Part shown: piece after piece, positions 1 through 7,785 of the stretch
Layout of the letters: each line of letters begins with the position of its first letter
Numbering within the stretch: position 1 is the stretch's first letter
Origin: Bacteroidales bacterium
GTDB taxonomy: Bacteria; Bacteroidota; Bacteroidia; Bacteroidales; UBA932
DNA length: 64,000 bases
NCBI GenBank assembly: GCA_017617475.1
Contig: JAFZWC010000053.1
Coordinates: 1 to 64,000, forward strand
Direction of reading: 5' to 3'
Program-made: the position numbers and the translations under genes
The notes under the pieces: generated by a model
Told to the model about the DNA's origin: nothing
The model's database searches: none
The model's input: the letters and a program-made list of their open reading frames with translations, nothing else

Positions 1-176
1 CCCTCGAATGCGCAGTGGTCCATCTCGGCCAGGACACCCTTGAGGCCGGGCTCAAAGATATCGTACAGGCAAATGTTGGGAGTAAGACCAAGCATAGCGG
101 CGGTCTGGACCATGTTGGAACCGATCATACCGGCAGCACCTACGATAAGGAGCTTTTCATCAGTCAAAAATTTCAT
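1..176 (-). CDS. mdh: Malate dehydrogenase, N-terminal part (cut by window start)
   Basis: The reverse strand from the ATG at 176 encodes about 58 residues, beginning MKFLTDEKLLIVGAAGMIGS and continuing NMVQTAAMLGLTPNICLYD. The GAAGMIGS stretch is the glycine-rich NAD-binding loop of the Rossmann fold, and the following sequence matches the Bacteroidota type of malate dehydrogenase, which interconverts malate and oxaloacetate with NAD(H) in the reductive branch of the TCA cycle. Only the N-terminus lies in the window, so catalytic residues cannot be checked. No -7 box is obvious directly upstream; a repeat element begins about 35 bp before the start. Confidence 0.88.
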   Translation of the reverse strand, partial: MKFLTDEKLLIVGAAGMIGSNMVQTAAMLGLTPNICLYDIFEPGLKGVLAEMDHCAFE

Positions 177-210
177 GATATTAAATGAATTAAGTTAAAT
201 GTTCTTCCTG

Positions 211-367
211 CAGATTCTTCGTCGTTTCACTCCTCAGAATGACAAATGCACGCATTTGTCAAATAGTCTTCGACTAACTGGGGGCCTAATCCCCCAGACC
301 CCCTGGGTCGCTACGCTCCATAACCCTTCGGGGCCGTCTTGTCATTCTGAGCGGAGCGAAGAATCTG
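211..367. repeat. Hairpin-rich, MITE-like repeat element with terminal inverted repeats
   Basis: The left end (211-245) begins CAGATTCTTCG and finishes CAGAATGACAA; the right end (339-367) is its imperfect reverse complement, TTGTCATTCTGAG to GAAGAATCTG. Between them lie a palindrome (GACAAATGC/GCATTTGTC, 241-260) and a hairpin (CTGGGGG/CCCCCAG, 278-297). Related copies occur at 3712-3754, 29304-29332, 30742-30770 and 40017-40093. No open reading frame or transposase is present. It fills most of the gap between mdh and the next promoter. Confidence 0.7.
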
Positions 368-402
368 TTTAGCATGCAAAGTTACAAATTTTCCTTCAGA
401 CA

Positions 403-435
403 TTTGTTGGAATTGACAAAAATGAGTTATCTTTG
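403..435 (+). promoter_or_regulatory. Bacteroidota-type promoter for candidate small RNA
   Basis: TATCTTTG at 428-435 matches the Bacteroidota -7 consensus TAnnTTTG. TTTG at 403-406 (21 nt away) or TTGG at 407-410 (17 nt away) could be the -33 element. The expected transcription start is near 441-443. Confidence 0.6.
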
Positions 436-440
436 CGACT

Positions 441-590
441 GAAAATTGTAACGATTAGTATGGAGCCTCCCAGTCAGGTCAAATCCAACCAGTTAGCGGG
501 CGTCGGTTCAGACGACCCTCTGTCGCGATTGTACACCTTTGAAAGATAAAAACCCGATGCCTTCCGAGGCCTTCGGGCGGCTTTGTATTG
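441..590 (+). ncRNA. Candidate structured small RNA or long leader
   Basis: About 130 nt between a good promoter and the next gene lack a credible ORF but hold several short hairpins: CGTC-GGTTCA-GACG near 518-531, and a strong one at 553-577 (CCCGA and GCC pairing with GGC and TCGGG around TTCCGA) followed by a moderately T-rich tail. This looks like an independent small RNA ending in a terminator, or a leader of the phosphopantetheinyl transferase gene. I compared it by eye with SRP RNA because it contains GTCAGGTC, but the universal GGAA-loop motif is absent, so no family is assigned. Confidence 0.4.
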
Positions 591-611
591 TCGTTCGAAC
601 CAAACCATTGA

Positions 612-1250
612 ATGGGACTTTATTTAAAGAAAAAATTAGAGAACGAAGCCACCATAGGAGTGTGGCAAATCACTGAAACGGAGGAGGAGCTCAGAAACCT
701 GAGCGCCACCCCCACTGACGAGATGGAAGAAATCTCGTTCATCCGGAGCGAATCCCTCCGCAAGCAGCGCCTGGCCGTACGGGCCCTGCTTAACACCCTC
801 TTCGATGAGAAGGTGTACCTGAGTCATCACGACAACGGCAAACCCTACCTGGAGAACAACGCCGTCAACATCTCCATCACCCATACGGAAAAATACGTGG
901 CCGTCATCCTCCACGAGGAAGAAGACTGCGGCATCGATATCGAATCCCTGGACCGCGACTTTTCGGCCGTGGAGAAAAAAGCCCTGAGCGACGAAGAGAT
1001 CGAGGACCTGGAAGACGAGAAGAGGAACGAGCAGCTGGCCATCTACTGGTGCGCCAAGGAAGCCATCTTCAAGCTGCTGAGCCGCTACAACGTTGACTTT
1101 GCCGAACAGATCGAGATCGAGCGTTTCCGTCCCCGCGGAGAAGGAGAGCTGGAAGCCACCTTTATTGACAAGAACGAGGACGAGCAGGAGTTCGACCTCG
1201 AATACATGACCTTCGACCGCCACGTCCTGGTGTGGGTGGTGGGCGACTAA
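612..1250 (+). CDS. 4'-phosphopantetheinyl transferase superfamily protein
   Basis: A 212-residue protein of the Sfp/AcpS-like superfamily, which moves the phosphopantetheine arm of coenzyme A onto carrier proteins. The two signature motifs are present: GIDIES around residues 107-112 (Mg/CoA-binding acid residues) and WCAKEAIFKL around 145-154 (W-x-x-KEA-x-x-K). Length fits Sfp-type enzymes. No nonribosomal peptide or polyketide genes lie nearby, so the likely substrate is acyl carrier protein, but that is inference. The start is the first ATG after the candidate small RNA and has no Shine-Dalgarno sequence. It is followed by a strong terminator. Confidence 0.9.
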   Translation: MGLYLKKKLENEATIGVWQITETEEELRNLSATPTDEMEEISFIRSESLRKQRLAVRALLNTLFDEKVYLSHHDNGKPYLENNAVNISITHTEKYVAVILHEEEDCGIDIESLDRDFSAVEKKALSDEEIEDLEDEKRNEQLAIYWCAKEAIFKLLSRYNVDFAEQIEIERFRPRGEGELEATFIDKNEDEQEFDLEYMTFDRHVLVWVVGD

Positions 1251-1341
1251 AAGGCGTCCGCCGGCCCCTTGTTGAAAACTTTCGGCCCAAAAGAAACACG
1301 AAGGTTATATTTTAGAATATTTCTAAATAACTAATTTTTAT

Positions 1342-1380
1342 AAGCTGTTGATTCATAACGAATTAACAGCTTTTTCTTTT
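1342..1380 (+). terminator. Intrinsic terminator after phosphopantetheinyl transferase
   Basis: AAGCTGTTGATTC (1342-1354) pairs with GAATTAACAGCTT (1360-1372) through 13 positions with one G-T, around the loop ATAAC, and is followed by TTTTTCTTTT. A partial second copy of the arm (GGCTGTTGATAAC, 1381-1393) follows; its TGTTGATAA is one base from a reverse-complement DnaA box, but no cluster of such boxes is present. Confidence 0.88.
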
Positions 1381-1433
1381 GGCTGTTGATAACTTTTTCT
1401 TGCAAAATCGTGGGAAAGTTGGATAGAATCATA

Positions 1434-1441
1434 TAATTTTG
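1434..1441 (+). promoter_or_regulatory. Candidate -7 box of nrdD
   Basis: TAATTTTG fits TAnnTTTG and lies 56 bp before the nrdD start. A matching -33 element at standard spacing is not clear. I looked for NrdR boxes in 1380-1496 and saw no convincing pair. Confidence 0.4.
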
Positions 1442-1496
1442 TTCCCGTGGGTAAAGGCCCCTATGATTACCAACTAGAAAAACTAGAACTAGACCT

Positions 1497-3707
1497 ATGG
1501 TTAAGAGTGTACTAAAACGTGACGGCCGTCGAGTCGATTTCAACAACCAGAAGATTGTTGCTGCCATCCTGAAAGCCATGAATGTGACCGATGGCGGAGA
1601 GGATATCGTACTTGCCGCCCAGATTGCCCAGGCCATCTCCGAACTGGACAAGGACGTCATGACGGTGGAAGAAATCCAGGAAGTAGTAGAGAATCACCTG
1701 ATGAACAGCCCCCGCCAGGAGGTTGCCAAGGAATATATCCGTTACCGCAACAAGCGTAACATTGCCCGTAAGGCCAAGAGCAACGAAATTTTCGAAACCA
1801 TCATCCAGGCGCAGTCCAACGACATCACCCGTGAGAACGCCAATATGAACGCGGACACGCCCGCGGGCATGATGATGAAGTTCGCCTCCGAGGCCACCAA
1901 GAGCTATGTGGACGAGTGCCTCCTGAGCGACCCCGTGCGCGAGGCCGTGGCCAACAACTATATCCACATCCACGACAAGGACTACTATCCTACCAAGTCC
2001 CTTACCTGCATCCAGCACCCCCTGGACCTGATCCTGGAGCATGGTCTCAAGGCCGGCCACGGTGAATCCCGTCCCGCCAAGCGTATCGAGACCGCCAGCG
2101 TGCTGGCCTGCATCTCCATGGAAACCGTCCAGAACGAGATGCACGGCGGCCAGGCCATCCCCGCCTTCGACTTTTATCTGGCCCCCTACGTACGCAAGAC
2201 GTACGAGGAAGAGATCGACAAAGCCGGCGACCTCTTCAACACGGACCTGAGCGAGCTCAAGGACGCCAAGATTGACGACTACATCAAGCGCGACCTCATC
2301 GGCCTTCAGGGCAAGGACCGCGCCCAGCAGCATGCCATTAACCAGACGGTAAACCGCGTCCACCAGGCCATGGAGGCCTTCGTTCACAACATGAACACCA
2401 TCCACAGCCGTGGCGGTAACCAGGTTGTGTTCTCCTCCATCAACTACGGTACGGACACTTCGGCCGAGGGCCGCTGCGTCATCCGCGAAATCCTGAACAC
2501 CACGTACGAAGGTGTGGGTAACGGCTCCACCGCCATCTTCCCCATCCAGATCTGGAAGAAGAAGAAGGGCGTGTCCTACCTCCCGGAAGACCCTAACTAC
2601 GACCTTTACAAATTCGCCTGCAAGGTTTGCGCCCGCCGTTTCTTCCCCAACTTCCTGAATCTGGACGCCACCTACAATCAGGACGACGCCTGGAAGCCGG
2701 AAGACCCCAAGCGCTACGAGCATGAGGTGGCCACCATGGGTTGCCGCACGCGCGTGTATGGTAATAAGTTCGGCCCCAAGACTTCCATCGGCCGTGGCAA
2801 CCTGAGCTTCACCACCATCAACATTGTGAAGCTGGGTATCGAGGCCATGAACGAGGAGTCCGACAAGAACCTCCGCATCCAGAAGTTCTTCAAGAAACTG
2901 GACTGGGCCCTGGAAATTGCCGCCCGCCAGTTGAACGAGCGTTACGAGTTCCAGAAGACCGCCCTCAAGAAGCAGTTCCCGCTGCTGATGGCCGGCCTGT
3001 GGCTGGGCAGCGAAAAACTGGACGAGAACGATTCCATTGAATCTGTCATCAACCAGGGCACCCTGTCCATCGGCTTCATCGGCCTGGCAGAATGCCTCAT
3101 CGCCCTTATCGGCAAGCATCACGGAGAGAGCGAGGAAGCCCAGGAGCTGGGTCTGCGCATCATCTCCCACATGGCCGAGAAGATCAACGGCTTCGCCGAG
3201 ACCTACCAGCACAACTTCACCTTCCTGGCCACTCCGGCGGAAGGCCTCTCCGGCAAGTTCACCAAGAGGGACAAGAAGACCTTCGGCGTGCTGCCCGGCA
3301 TCACGGACAAGGACTACTACACCAACTCCAGCCACATTCCGGTGTACTATCACTGCACCCCTGAGCACAAGGCCAAGATCGAGGGCCCGTACCACAAGTA
3401 CGAAAACGCCGGCCATATCTTCTATGTCGAGGTGGACGGTGACGCCACCCACAACCCCGAGGCCATCATGCGCATTGTGGACCTCATGGACAAGTACGAC
3501 ATTGGCTACGGCTCTGTGAACCACAACCGCAACCGCTGCATGGACTGCGGCTACGAAAACGCCGAGAAGGACCTCAAGGAGTGCCCGCACTGCCACGGTC
3601 ACCACATTGACACCCTGCAGCGCATCACCGGTTATCTGGTGGGCACCACCGACCGCTGGAACTCCGGCAAGCTGGCCGAGTTACACGACAGGGTAATCCA
3701 TAAATAG
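1497..3707 (+). CDS. nrdD: Anaerobic ribonucleoside-triphosphate reductase (class III)
   Basis: A 736-residue glycyl-radical enzyme that reduces ribonucleoside triphosphates to deoxyribonucleotides without oxygen. An N-terminal ATP-cone allosteric domain covers about residues 3-93 (VKSVLKRDGRRVDF). The large ten-stranded barrel follows, with the conserved block SVLACISMETVQNEMHGGQ. Near the C-terminus CMDCGYEN and CPHCHG form the four-cysteine zinc site, and RITGYLVGTTDRWN holds the radical glycine near residue 712. Length is normal. The activase gene nrdG starts 48 bp downstream, separated only by an interspersed repeat. This is the expected enzyme of an obligate anaerobe. Confidence 0.97.
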   Translation: MVKSVLKRDGRRVDFNNQKIVAAILKAMNVTDGGEDIVLAAQIAQAISELDKDVMTVEEIQEVVENHLMNSPRQEVAKEYIRYRNKRNIARKAKSNEIFETIIQAQSNDITRENANMNADTPAGMMMKFASEATKSYVDECLLSDPVREAVANNYIHIHDKDYYPTKSLTCIQHPLDLILEHGLKAGHGESRPAKRIETASVLACISMETVQNEMHGGQAIPAFDFYLAPYVRKTYEEEIDKAGDLFNTDLSELKDAKIDDYIKRDLIGLQGKDRAQQHAINQTVNRVHQAMEAFVHNMNTIHSRGGNQVVFSSINYGTDTSAEGRCVIREILNTTYEGVGNGSTAIFPIQIWKKKKGVSYLPEDPNYDLYKFACKVCARRFFPNFLNLDATYNQDDAWKPEDPKRYEHEVATMGCRTRVYGNKFGPKTSIGRGNLSFTTINIVKLGIEAMNEESDKNLRIQKFFKKLDWALEIAARQLNERYEFQKTALKKQFPLLMAGLWLGSEKLDENDSIESVINQGTLSIGFIGLAECLIALIGKHHGESEEAQELGLRIISHMAEKINGFAETYQHNFTFLATPAEGLSGKFTKRDKKTFGVLPGITDKDYYTNSSHIPVYYHCTPEHKAKIEGPYHKYENAGHIFYVEVDGDATHNPEAIMRIVDLMDKYDIGYGSVNHNRNRCMDCGYENAEKDLKECPHCHGHHIDTLQRITGYLVGTTDRWNSGKLAELHDRVIHK

Positions 3708-3711
3708 GGAT

Positions 3712-3754
3712 TGTCATTTCGAGCGGAGTCCGAAGGACGAAGTCGAGAAATCTC
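3712..3754 (+). repeat. Interspersed repeat between nrdD and nrdG
   Basis: TTGTCATTTCGAGCGGAG followed by CCGAAGGACGAAGTCGAGAAATCTC is a copy of the TCATTCTGAGCG..GAAGAATCT repeat family seen elsewhere in the window. It is an imperfect palindrome and can form a hairpin in the nrdD-nrdG mRNA. It leaves an open frame into nrdG, which creates an artificial N-terminal extension if an upstream start is chosen. Confidence 0.75.
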
Positions 3755-3755
3755 T

Positions 3756-4262
3756 ATGAAAATTCGAGTATTAGATATTTTGCATCAGACAATGGCCGAC
3801 GGACCCGGGTTCCGGACGGCCATTTACTGTGCAGGGTGCAAGCATGCCTGCAAGGGCTGCCACAATCCCGAAAGCTGGGATTTCAACGCCGGGCACTGGA
3901 TGGATGTGGAGGAAATCCTGGCCGATATCAAGGCCGATGAGCTCTCGGACGTTAGCTTCAGCGGCGGCGACCCCTTCTACCAGGTGGAAGCCTTTACCGA
4001 ACTGGCCCGCCGCATCAAGGAAGAGACCAACAAGACCATCTGGTGCTGGACCGGGTTTACGATTGAGGAAATCCAGGCATCGGCCCAATTGTCCCAGATG
4101 CTACCCTACCTGGACGTGCTGGTAGATGGCCCCTTCATTCTGGAGCAGCGTGACACCGACCTCCTCTTCCGCGGAAGTCCCAACCAGCGCATCATTTATT
4201 TGCATGGAGCTCCGCCCCAGGACGACATTCCCGGAACGGTGGCGTTAGAGCCCTTGCGTTAG
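3756..4262 (+). CDS. nrdG: Anaerobic ribonucleotide reductase activating protein (radical SAM)
   Basis: A 168-residue radical SAM activase that installs the glycyl radical on NrdD. The cluster motif CKHACKGC (C-x3-C-x2-C) lies about residues 32-39 and is followed by HNPESWDF, typical of NrdG. The SAM-binding GGD motif is SGGDPFYQ. I start at the ATG at 3756 (MKIRVLDILHQTMADGPGFR), which matches the family; an in-frame start at 3711 would add 15 residues encoded by the interspersed repeat and is rejected. The stop codon overlaps the stop of the convergent envC-like gene (TTAG). Confidence 0.95.
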   Translation: MKIRVLDILHQTMADGPGFRTAIYCAGCKHACKGCHNPESWDFNAGHWMDVEEILADIKADELSDVSFSGGDPFYQVEAFTELARRIKEETNKTIWCWTGFTIEEIQASAQLSQMLPYLDVLVDGPFILEQRDTDLLFRGSPNQRIIYLHGAPPQDDIPGTVALEPLR

Positions 4263-5464
4263 TTCCTTAGCCAGTTTTCCGGATTCTGGGGATCCGAGCC
4301 TTTCCACAACTCGAAGTGGAACAGATCTTCCCCGCCTATGGTATCCACCGTGCCAACCACCTGGCCGGTGGTTATTTTTTGCCCGGCCTTCACCGTGACG
4401 CTCTTGAGTTTGCTGTAGAGGGTGAAGTATTCTCCGTGATTAACCAGGACGCACTGGTTGTAGCCGGGCAGCACCACCACCTGGGTAACGGTGCCGTTGA
4501 AGACGGCTTTCACCTGGGACCCCCGTTTCACCACCAGCGTAACTCCGTTGTTCTGAGGCAGTTGCACATTCTTATACACCGGATGGGTGTGCTTTCCGAA
4601 GCGCTCTACCACCGTTCCTTCCACCGGCCAGGGCAGGCGGCCCTTGTTGGAAGCGAACTCGTTGGACAGCTTGGTATCCACCTGGGTGGAGGTGGTTTTT
4701 CCTCCGGTACTCTTCTTGCTGCCGCCCCCGCTCTGCTTCTTGGTCTGCTGGCGAATAAGGTCGGCTATCTTCCGGTTCAGGTCCTCTTTCTGGCGGTTCT
4801 TTTCCTTGAGCTGCTTCTCGTAAGTTTTGCGGTCTTTCTTGAGTTTGTCCACCATCTTGGAAGCGTCTCCTTCCTCCGAACGGAGCTTGGTGCGCTCTTC
4901 CACCACCTTCTGCTTCATCTGGCTGGTCTCGGCCTTGATCTTGTTCAGGCGGGTTTTCTGCACTTCCAGTTCGGCAGCAGCCTCCTTCACTTTCACGGCC
5001 TGTTCGCTCATCTGGGACGACAGGTTGCGGAAGTAGCCCATGCGGTTGAAGGCCTGGCTCACCGAGCCGCTGGACAGTACATACATGTACCACAGACGCG
5101 TGTCGCGGTTTTTATACGCACCCCTTACCAGGCGGGAATAATAGAGCTGGAGGGTGTCGTGGCGGGCCTGAAGACGGTCCAGGTCCCGCTGGCACATGCG
5201 CAGGGAATCGTTCAGGATCTTCAAGGTCTGGTCATAGCTGGCAATAAGCTGCTCCCGGGCCGAAATTTTGCGCCGGACCAGCGTAAGGCTGCTCAGAATC
5301 TCGGAGCTGCGCATGGTATTCTGGTTGAGCATGCCGTTGAGCCGGGCGATATCTTTCTCCAGCTGTGCGCGCTGGTTCTCCAGGCGCTTCACCGAAGCGT
5401 TCTGCGCTCCGGCGTTCCACACGGCCGCAACGGCCAGCAACACTATGAGCAGGGCTTTTCTCAT
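4259..5464 (-). CDS. EnvC-like murein hydrolase activator (degenerate M23 domain)
   Basis: A 401-residue exported protein: signal peptide (about 1-20), a long charged coiled coil (about 25-235), a Gly/Ser/Lys-rich linker (about 240-265) and a C-terminal LytM/M23 fold (about 275-400, from GRLPWPVEGTVVERFG). Several zinc ligands of active M23 peptidases are missing: GVTL stands where the active family has an Asp, and LYSKL where it has Tyr-x-His. Only the HFELW end is kept. That matches EnvC-type proteins, which activate N-acetylmuramyl amidases at division rather than cutting themselves. The start overlaps the stop of the upstream TPR gene (ATGA), so the two are translationally coupled. Confidence 0.85.
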   Translation of the reverse strand: MRKALLIVLLAVAAVWNAGAQNASVKRLENQRAQLEKDIARLNGMLNQNTMRSSEILSSLTLVRRKISAREQLIASYDQTLKILNDSLRMCQRDLDRLQARHDTLQLYYSRLVRGAYKNRDTRLWYMYVLSSGSVSQAFNRMGYFRNLSSQMSEQAVKVKEAAAELEVQKTRLNKIKAETSQMKQKVVEERTKLRSEEGDASKMVDKLKKDRKTYEKQLKEKNRQKEDLNRKIADLIRQQTKKQSGGGSKKSTGGKTTSTQVDTKLSNEFASNKGRLPWPVEGTVVERFGKHTHPVYKNVQLPQNNGVTLVVKRGSQVKAVFNGTVTQVVVLPGYNQCVLVNHGEYFTLYSKLKSVTVKAGQKITTGQVVGTVDTIGGEDLFHFELWKGSDPQNPENWLRN

Positions 5465-7098
5465 TGCTTTCCGGCAGAATCCAGGCGCTGGGCCTGGTTA
5501 CGGTAAACGGCGGCGGTATCGGCCTCTCCCAGGGCCTCCAGGACCGTGGCGTAATGGCGCAGGATGGTTGCGCTCTCCTTGCCTCCGTACAGCATGGCGT
5601 GCTTGAAGAAAGGCTTGGCCTCCAGGTCTCTCCCCATCAGATGCAGGATCCAGGCGAAGGTGTCCAGATACGTGGCGTTGTCCGGCTCCTGTTCTATGGT
5701 TTTCTTGGACATGGCGTATGCCTTTTTCAGATTCTTCCCTTCCAGGCTCATGTAGTAGGCGTAGTTGTTGAGCACCGGAGCATAGTCGGGATTGATCTTG
5801 AGGGCGTTCTGGTAGGCCTTGTAGGCATTCTTGTCGTCTTCTTTGGAGTGGTAGGCGTCTCCCAGCTGCGTCCAGGCGTTGAGGCAGATGTCCTTGTCCT
5901 TGGGGTATCGGCTCAGCATCATCTGGCAGAGACCTATGATGCTGTCCCAGTCTTCCAGGTTGTAGCTGGCCAGGTTGGCATAGTCCAGGAAAACCAGCTG
6001 CTGGAAGCGCTCATAACCTTGCATGGCGCGCTCCCTGAGGGGTTCCCACTGGCTCTGGAGCTGAAGGTACTGGATATAGGTTGCCGTCTGGGTAAGGCTT
6101 TCGGGATAAAGGTCGGCCGATTTTTTGAACCATTCCCCCGCCTCCTTCTCCCGGCCGGTGGTATAATAATAGGAGCCGATGGTGGAGAGCAGGGAACTGT
6201 CGGCCGGATGGGCGGCGCCGGCCTTGACGGCCAGGGAGTCAAAGCCCGCCCGGTGAATCTCCAGGATTCGGGGGTCCAGGGAACGGGTAAGATTGCCTAT
6301 GTACATGCTCTTGGACTCGGCCGATACGTCCTGGGAGGTAAAGAAGGGCTCCAGGGTTTTGAAATAGTCCGCGTAGCGGCGCATGTGCCGGTACACTTCC
6401 GACTTGCCCAGCACGGCGGGCAGGTAGGCGCTGTCCAGCGACAGGGCCTCCTGGTAACGGGCCAGAGCCAGAGAATCTTGGTAATCGGCCAGATAATAGT
6501 CGCCCAGCATGGAGAGGACGGACGGCAGGGAGTACATCTCGTTGAACTTCTCCAGAAGTTGGACGCCCTCCTCCTGCCGGCCCATGGCCGTGTATACGTC
6601 GTAACGGGTGCGCACCACCTCTTCGGAAAGGCCGCGCTGCTTTTCAATCTCGTCCAGGGCTTCCAGGGCTTTGTCGAACTTCTGGTACTTGAGGTACAAG
6701 TCCAGAAGCTCGTACCAGGTTCCGCTCTGGTCGGGAAAATCCCTCACCATGGTTTCGTACTGCGCCATCCCCTCTTCGGCCTTGTCCTGAAGGATGGCCA
6801 GGCGGCCCGCCATGTGCCGGTACCAGTAATTGGCGCAGTCCAGGGCCACGGCCTGGCGGCAGGCCTCGACGGCTGCGTCCATGTCCCGGTCTTTCAGGGA
6901 AGCCATGGCCAGGTAATACCAAACGGCATCGTTTTGGGGCTGAGCTATGGAGAGGGTTTTCAGAAGTTGGCGGGCCTTTTTATTCTGCCCGTTGGTATAG
7001 AGGGTGACCGCATCCACCAGATTGGCGTCCGTTTCCTGGGCAGGAACGGGCACCCATGCGGTGCACAACAGGAGGAGGATCACTACCAGCTTTTTCAT
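5461..7098 (-). CDS. Exported tetratricopeptide-repeat protein
   Basis: A 545-residue protein with a signal peptide (MKKLVVILLLLCTAWVPVPA) and repeated 34-residue helical pairs over nearly its whole length, for example AVEACRQAVALDCANYWYRH and AYKAYQNALKINPDYAPVLN. TPR solenoids bind other proteins; no enzyme motif is visible. It sits directly upstream of, and overlaps by 4 nt, the EnvC-like gene, a pairing that suggests a cell-envelope or division role. A dUTPase gene, which I recall beside such pairs in related genomes, is not present here. The -7 box lies 6 nt upstream of the ATG. Confidence 0.8.
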   Translation of the reverse strand: MKKLVVILLLLCTAWVPVPAQETDANLVDAVTLYTNGQNKKARQLLKTLSIAQPQNDAVWYYLAMASLKDRDMDAAVEACRQAVALDCANYWYRHMAGRLAILQDKAEEGMAQYETMVRDFPDQSGTWYELLDLYLKYQKFDKALEALDEIEKQRGLSEEVVRTRYDVYTAMGRQEEGVQLLEKFNEMYSLPSVLSMLGDYYLADYQDSLALARYQEALSLDSAYLPAVLGKSEVYRHMRRYADYFKTLEPFFTSQDVSAESKSMYIGNLTRSLDPRILEIHRAGFDSLAVKAGAAHPADSSLLSTIGSYYYTTGREKEAGEWFKKSADLYPESLTQTATYIQYLQLQSQWEPLRERAMQGYERFQQLVFLDYANLASYNLEDWDSIIGLCQMMLSRYPKDKDICLNAWTQLGDAYHSKEDDKNAYKAYQNALKINPDYAPVLNNYAYYMSLEGKNLKKAYAMSKKTIEQEPDNATYLDTFAWILHLMGRDLEAKPFFKHAMLYGGKESATILRHYATVLEALGEADTAAVYRNQAQRLDSAGKQ

Positions 7099-7104
7099 GA
7101 CCTA

Positions 7105-7112
7105 CAAAAATA
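7105..7112 (-). promoter_or_regulatory. -7 box of the TPR-envC operon
   Basis: On the minus strand this reads TATTTTTG, followed by TAGGTC and the ATG at 7098. The expected transcription start coincides with the start codon, predicting a leaderless mRNA. Confidence 0.55.
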
Positions 7113-7133
7113 CGGTTTTTTTACGTTTTTTCT

Positions 7134-7164
7134 TTTGTTTTCTCTGCGTTTGCTAGTAAATTTG
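7134..7164 (+). promoter_or_regulatory. Promoter of sigma factor operon
   Basis: TTTG at 7134-7137 and TAAATTTG at 7157-7164 are separated by 19 nt, the textbook Bacteroidota spacing. Transcription should start near 7170, leaving a leader of about 110 nt before the chosen start of the sigma factor. Confidence 0.7.
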
Positions 7165-7278
7165 TCTCTACGCACCAAACAAAATCCGGACCCTTTGAAA
7201 CGTTTTTGGTCTAAATTGCATCTTATACAGTGGACAAGAGATGACGAATCTCCTGGCGGGTTGTCGTCCCTGGAGCGG

Positions 7279-7785
7279 ATGGCCTCCGCCTGCAGGCAGG
7301 GAGACCGCCGCGCGCAAAAGCGTCTGTTCGATGCCCTTTCGCCCAAAATGATGGCCCTGTGCCTCCGTTACATGGGAAACCGGGAAGATGCCGAAGACGT
7401 TCTCCAGGAAGGATTCATCACCTTGTTCACCAAGATTGAAAGCTATGAAGGAGCCGGTTCCTTCGAAGGCTGGGCCAGAAGGATCTTTGTCAATACTGCA
7501 CTGATGCATCTCAGAAAAACAGACGCCCTGGGCCTGAGCGACGATATTAGCGAAGCCCGCAGCCTGTTTACGGAAGAGGCCACGCCGCTGGAAAGAATAG
7601 GGTATAAAGAGCTCATGAGGCTTATCGAGGCCCTTCCTCCAGACGCCCGAACGGTCTTCAACATGTATGTGGTGGAAGGTTATTCGCACAAGGAAATAGC
7701 CAAGGAACTGGGATGTACGGAAGCCACCTCGCGCTCCAAATTGCAACGCGCACGGCTTCGTTTGCAGGAAATGATAGAAAAATGA
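7279..7785 (+). CDS. ECF-type RNA polymerase sigma factor
   Basis: A 168-residue sigma-70 family protein. Region 2 is at about residues 15-80, including NREDAEDVLQEGFITLF and SFEGWARRIFVNTALMHLR. Region 4 is at about 110-165, with LPPDARTVFNMYVVEGYSHKEIAKELGCTE as its helix-turn-helix. The frame is open far upstream, so the start needs choosing; the ATG at 7279 gives MASACRQGDRRAQKRLF, which aligns with normal ECF N-termini. A TTG at 7261 is an alternative. The stop overlaps the next start (ATGA, 7782-7785), so the downstream membrane protein is very likely its partner. Confidence 0.9.
   Translation: MASACRQGDRRAQKRLFDALSPKMMALCLRYMGNREDAEDVLQEGFITLFTKIESYEGAGSFEGWARRIFVNTALMHLRKTDALGLSDDISEARSLFTEEATPLERIGYKELMRLIEALPPDARTVFNMYVVEGYSHKEIAKELGCTEATSRSKLQRARLRLQEMIEK

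Noticed and set aside
441..590. SRP RNA (4.5S)
   Set aside because: GTCAGGTC is present but the invariant GGAA tetraloop and the AGCA side of the internal loop are not.
1381..1401. DnaA-box-like TGTTGATAA, possible origin region
   Set aside because: Only one imperfect match is present, with no cluster and no dnaA or AT-rich unwinding region nearby.
1380..1496. NrdR-box regulation of nrdD
   Set aside because: No pair of ACACWATATWTWGTGT-like boxes could be found by eye in the upstream region.
3711..3755. N-terminal extension of NrdG (MSFRAESEGRSREIS)
   Set aside because: These residues are the translation of an interspersed repeat; NrdG homologues begin at the next Met.
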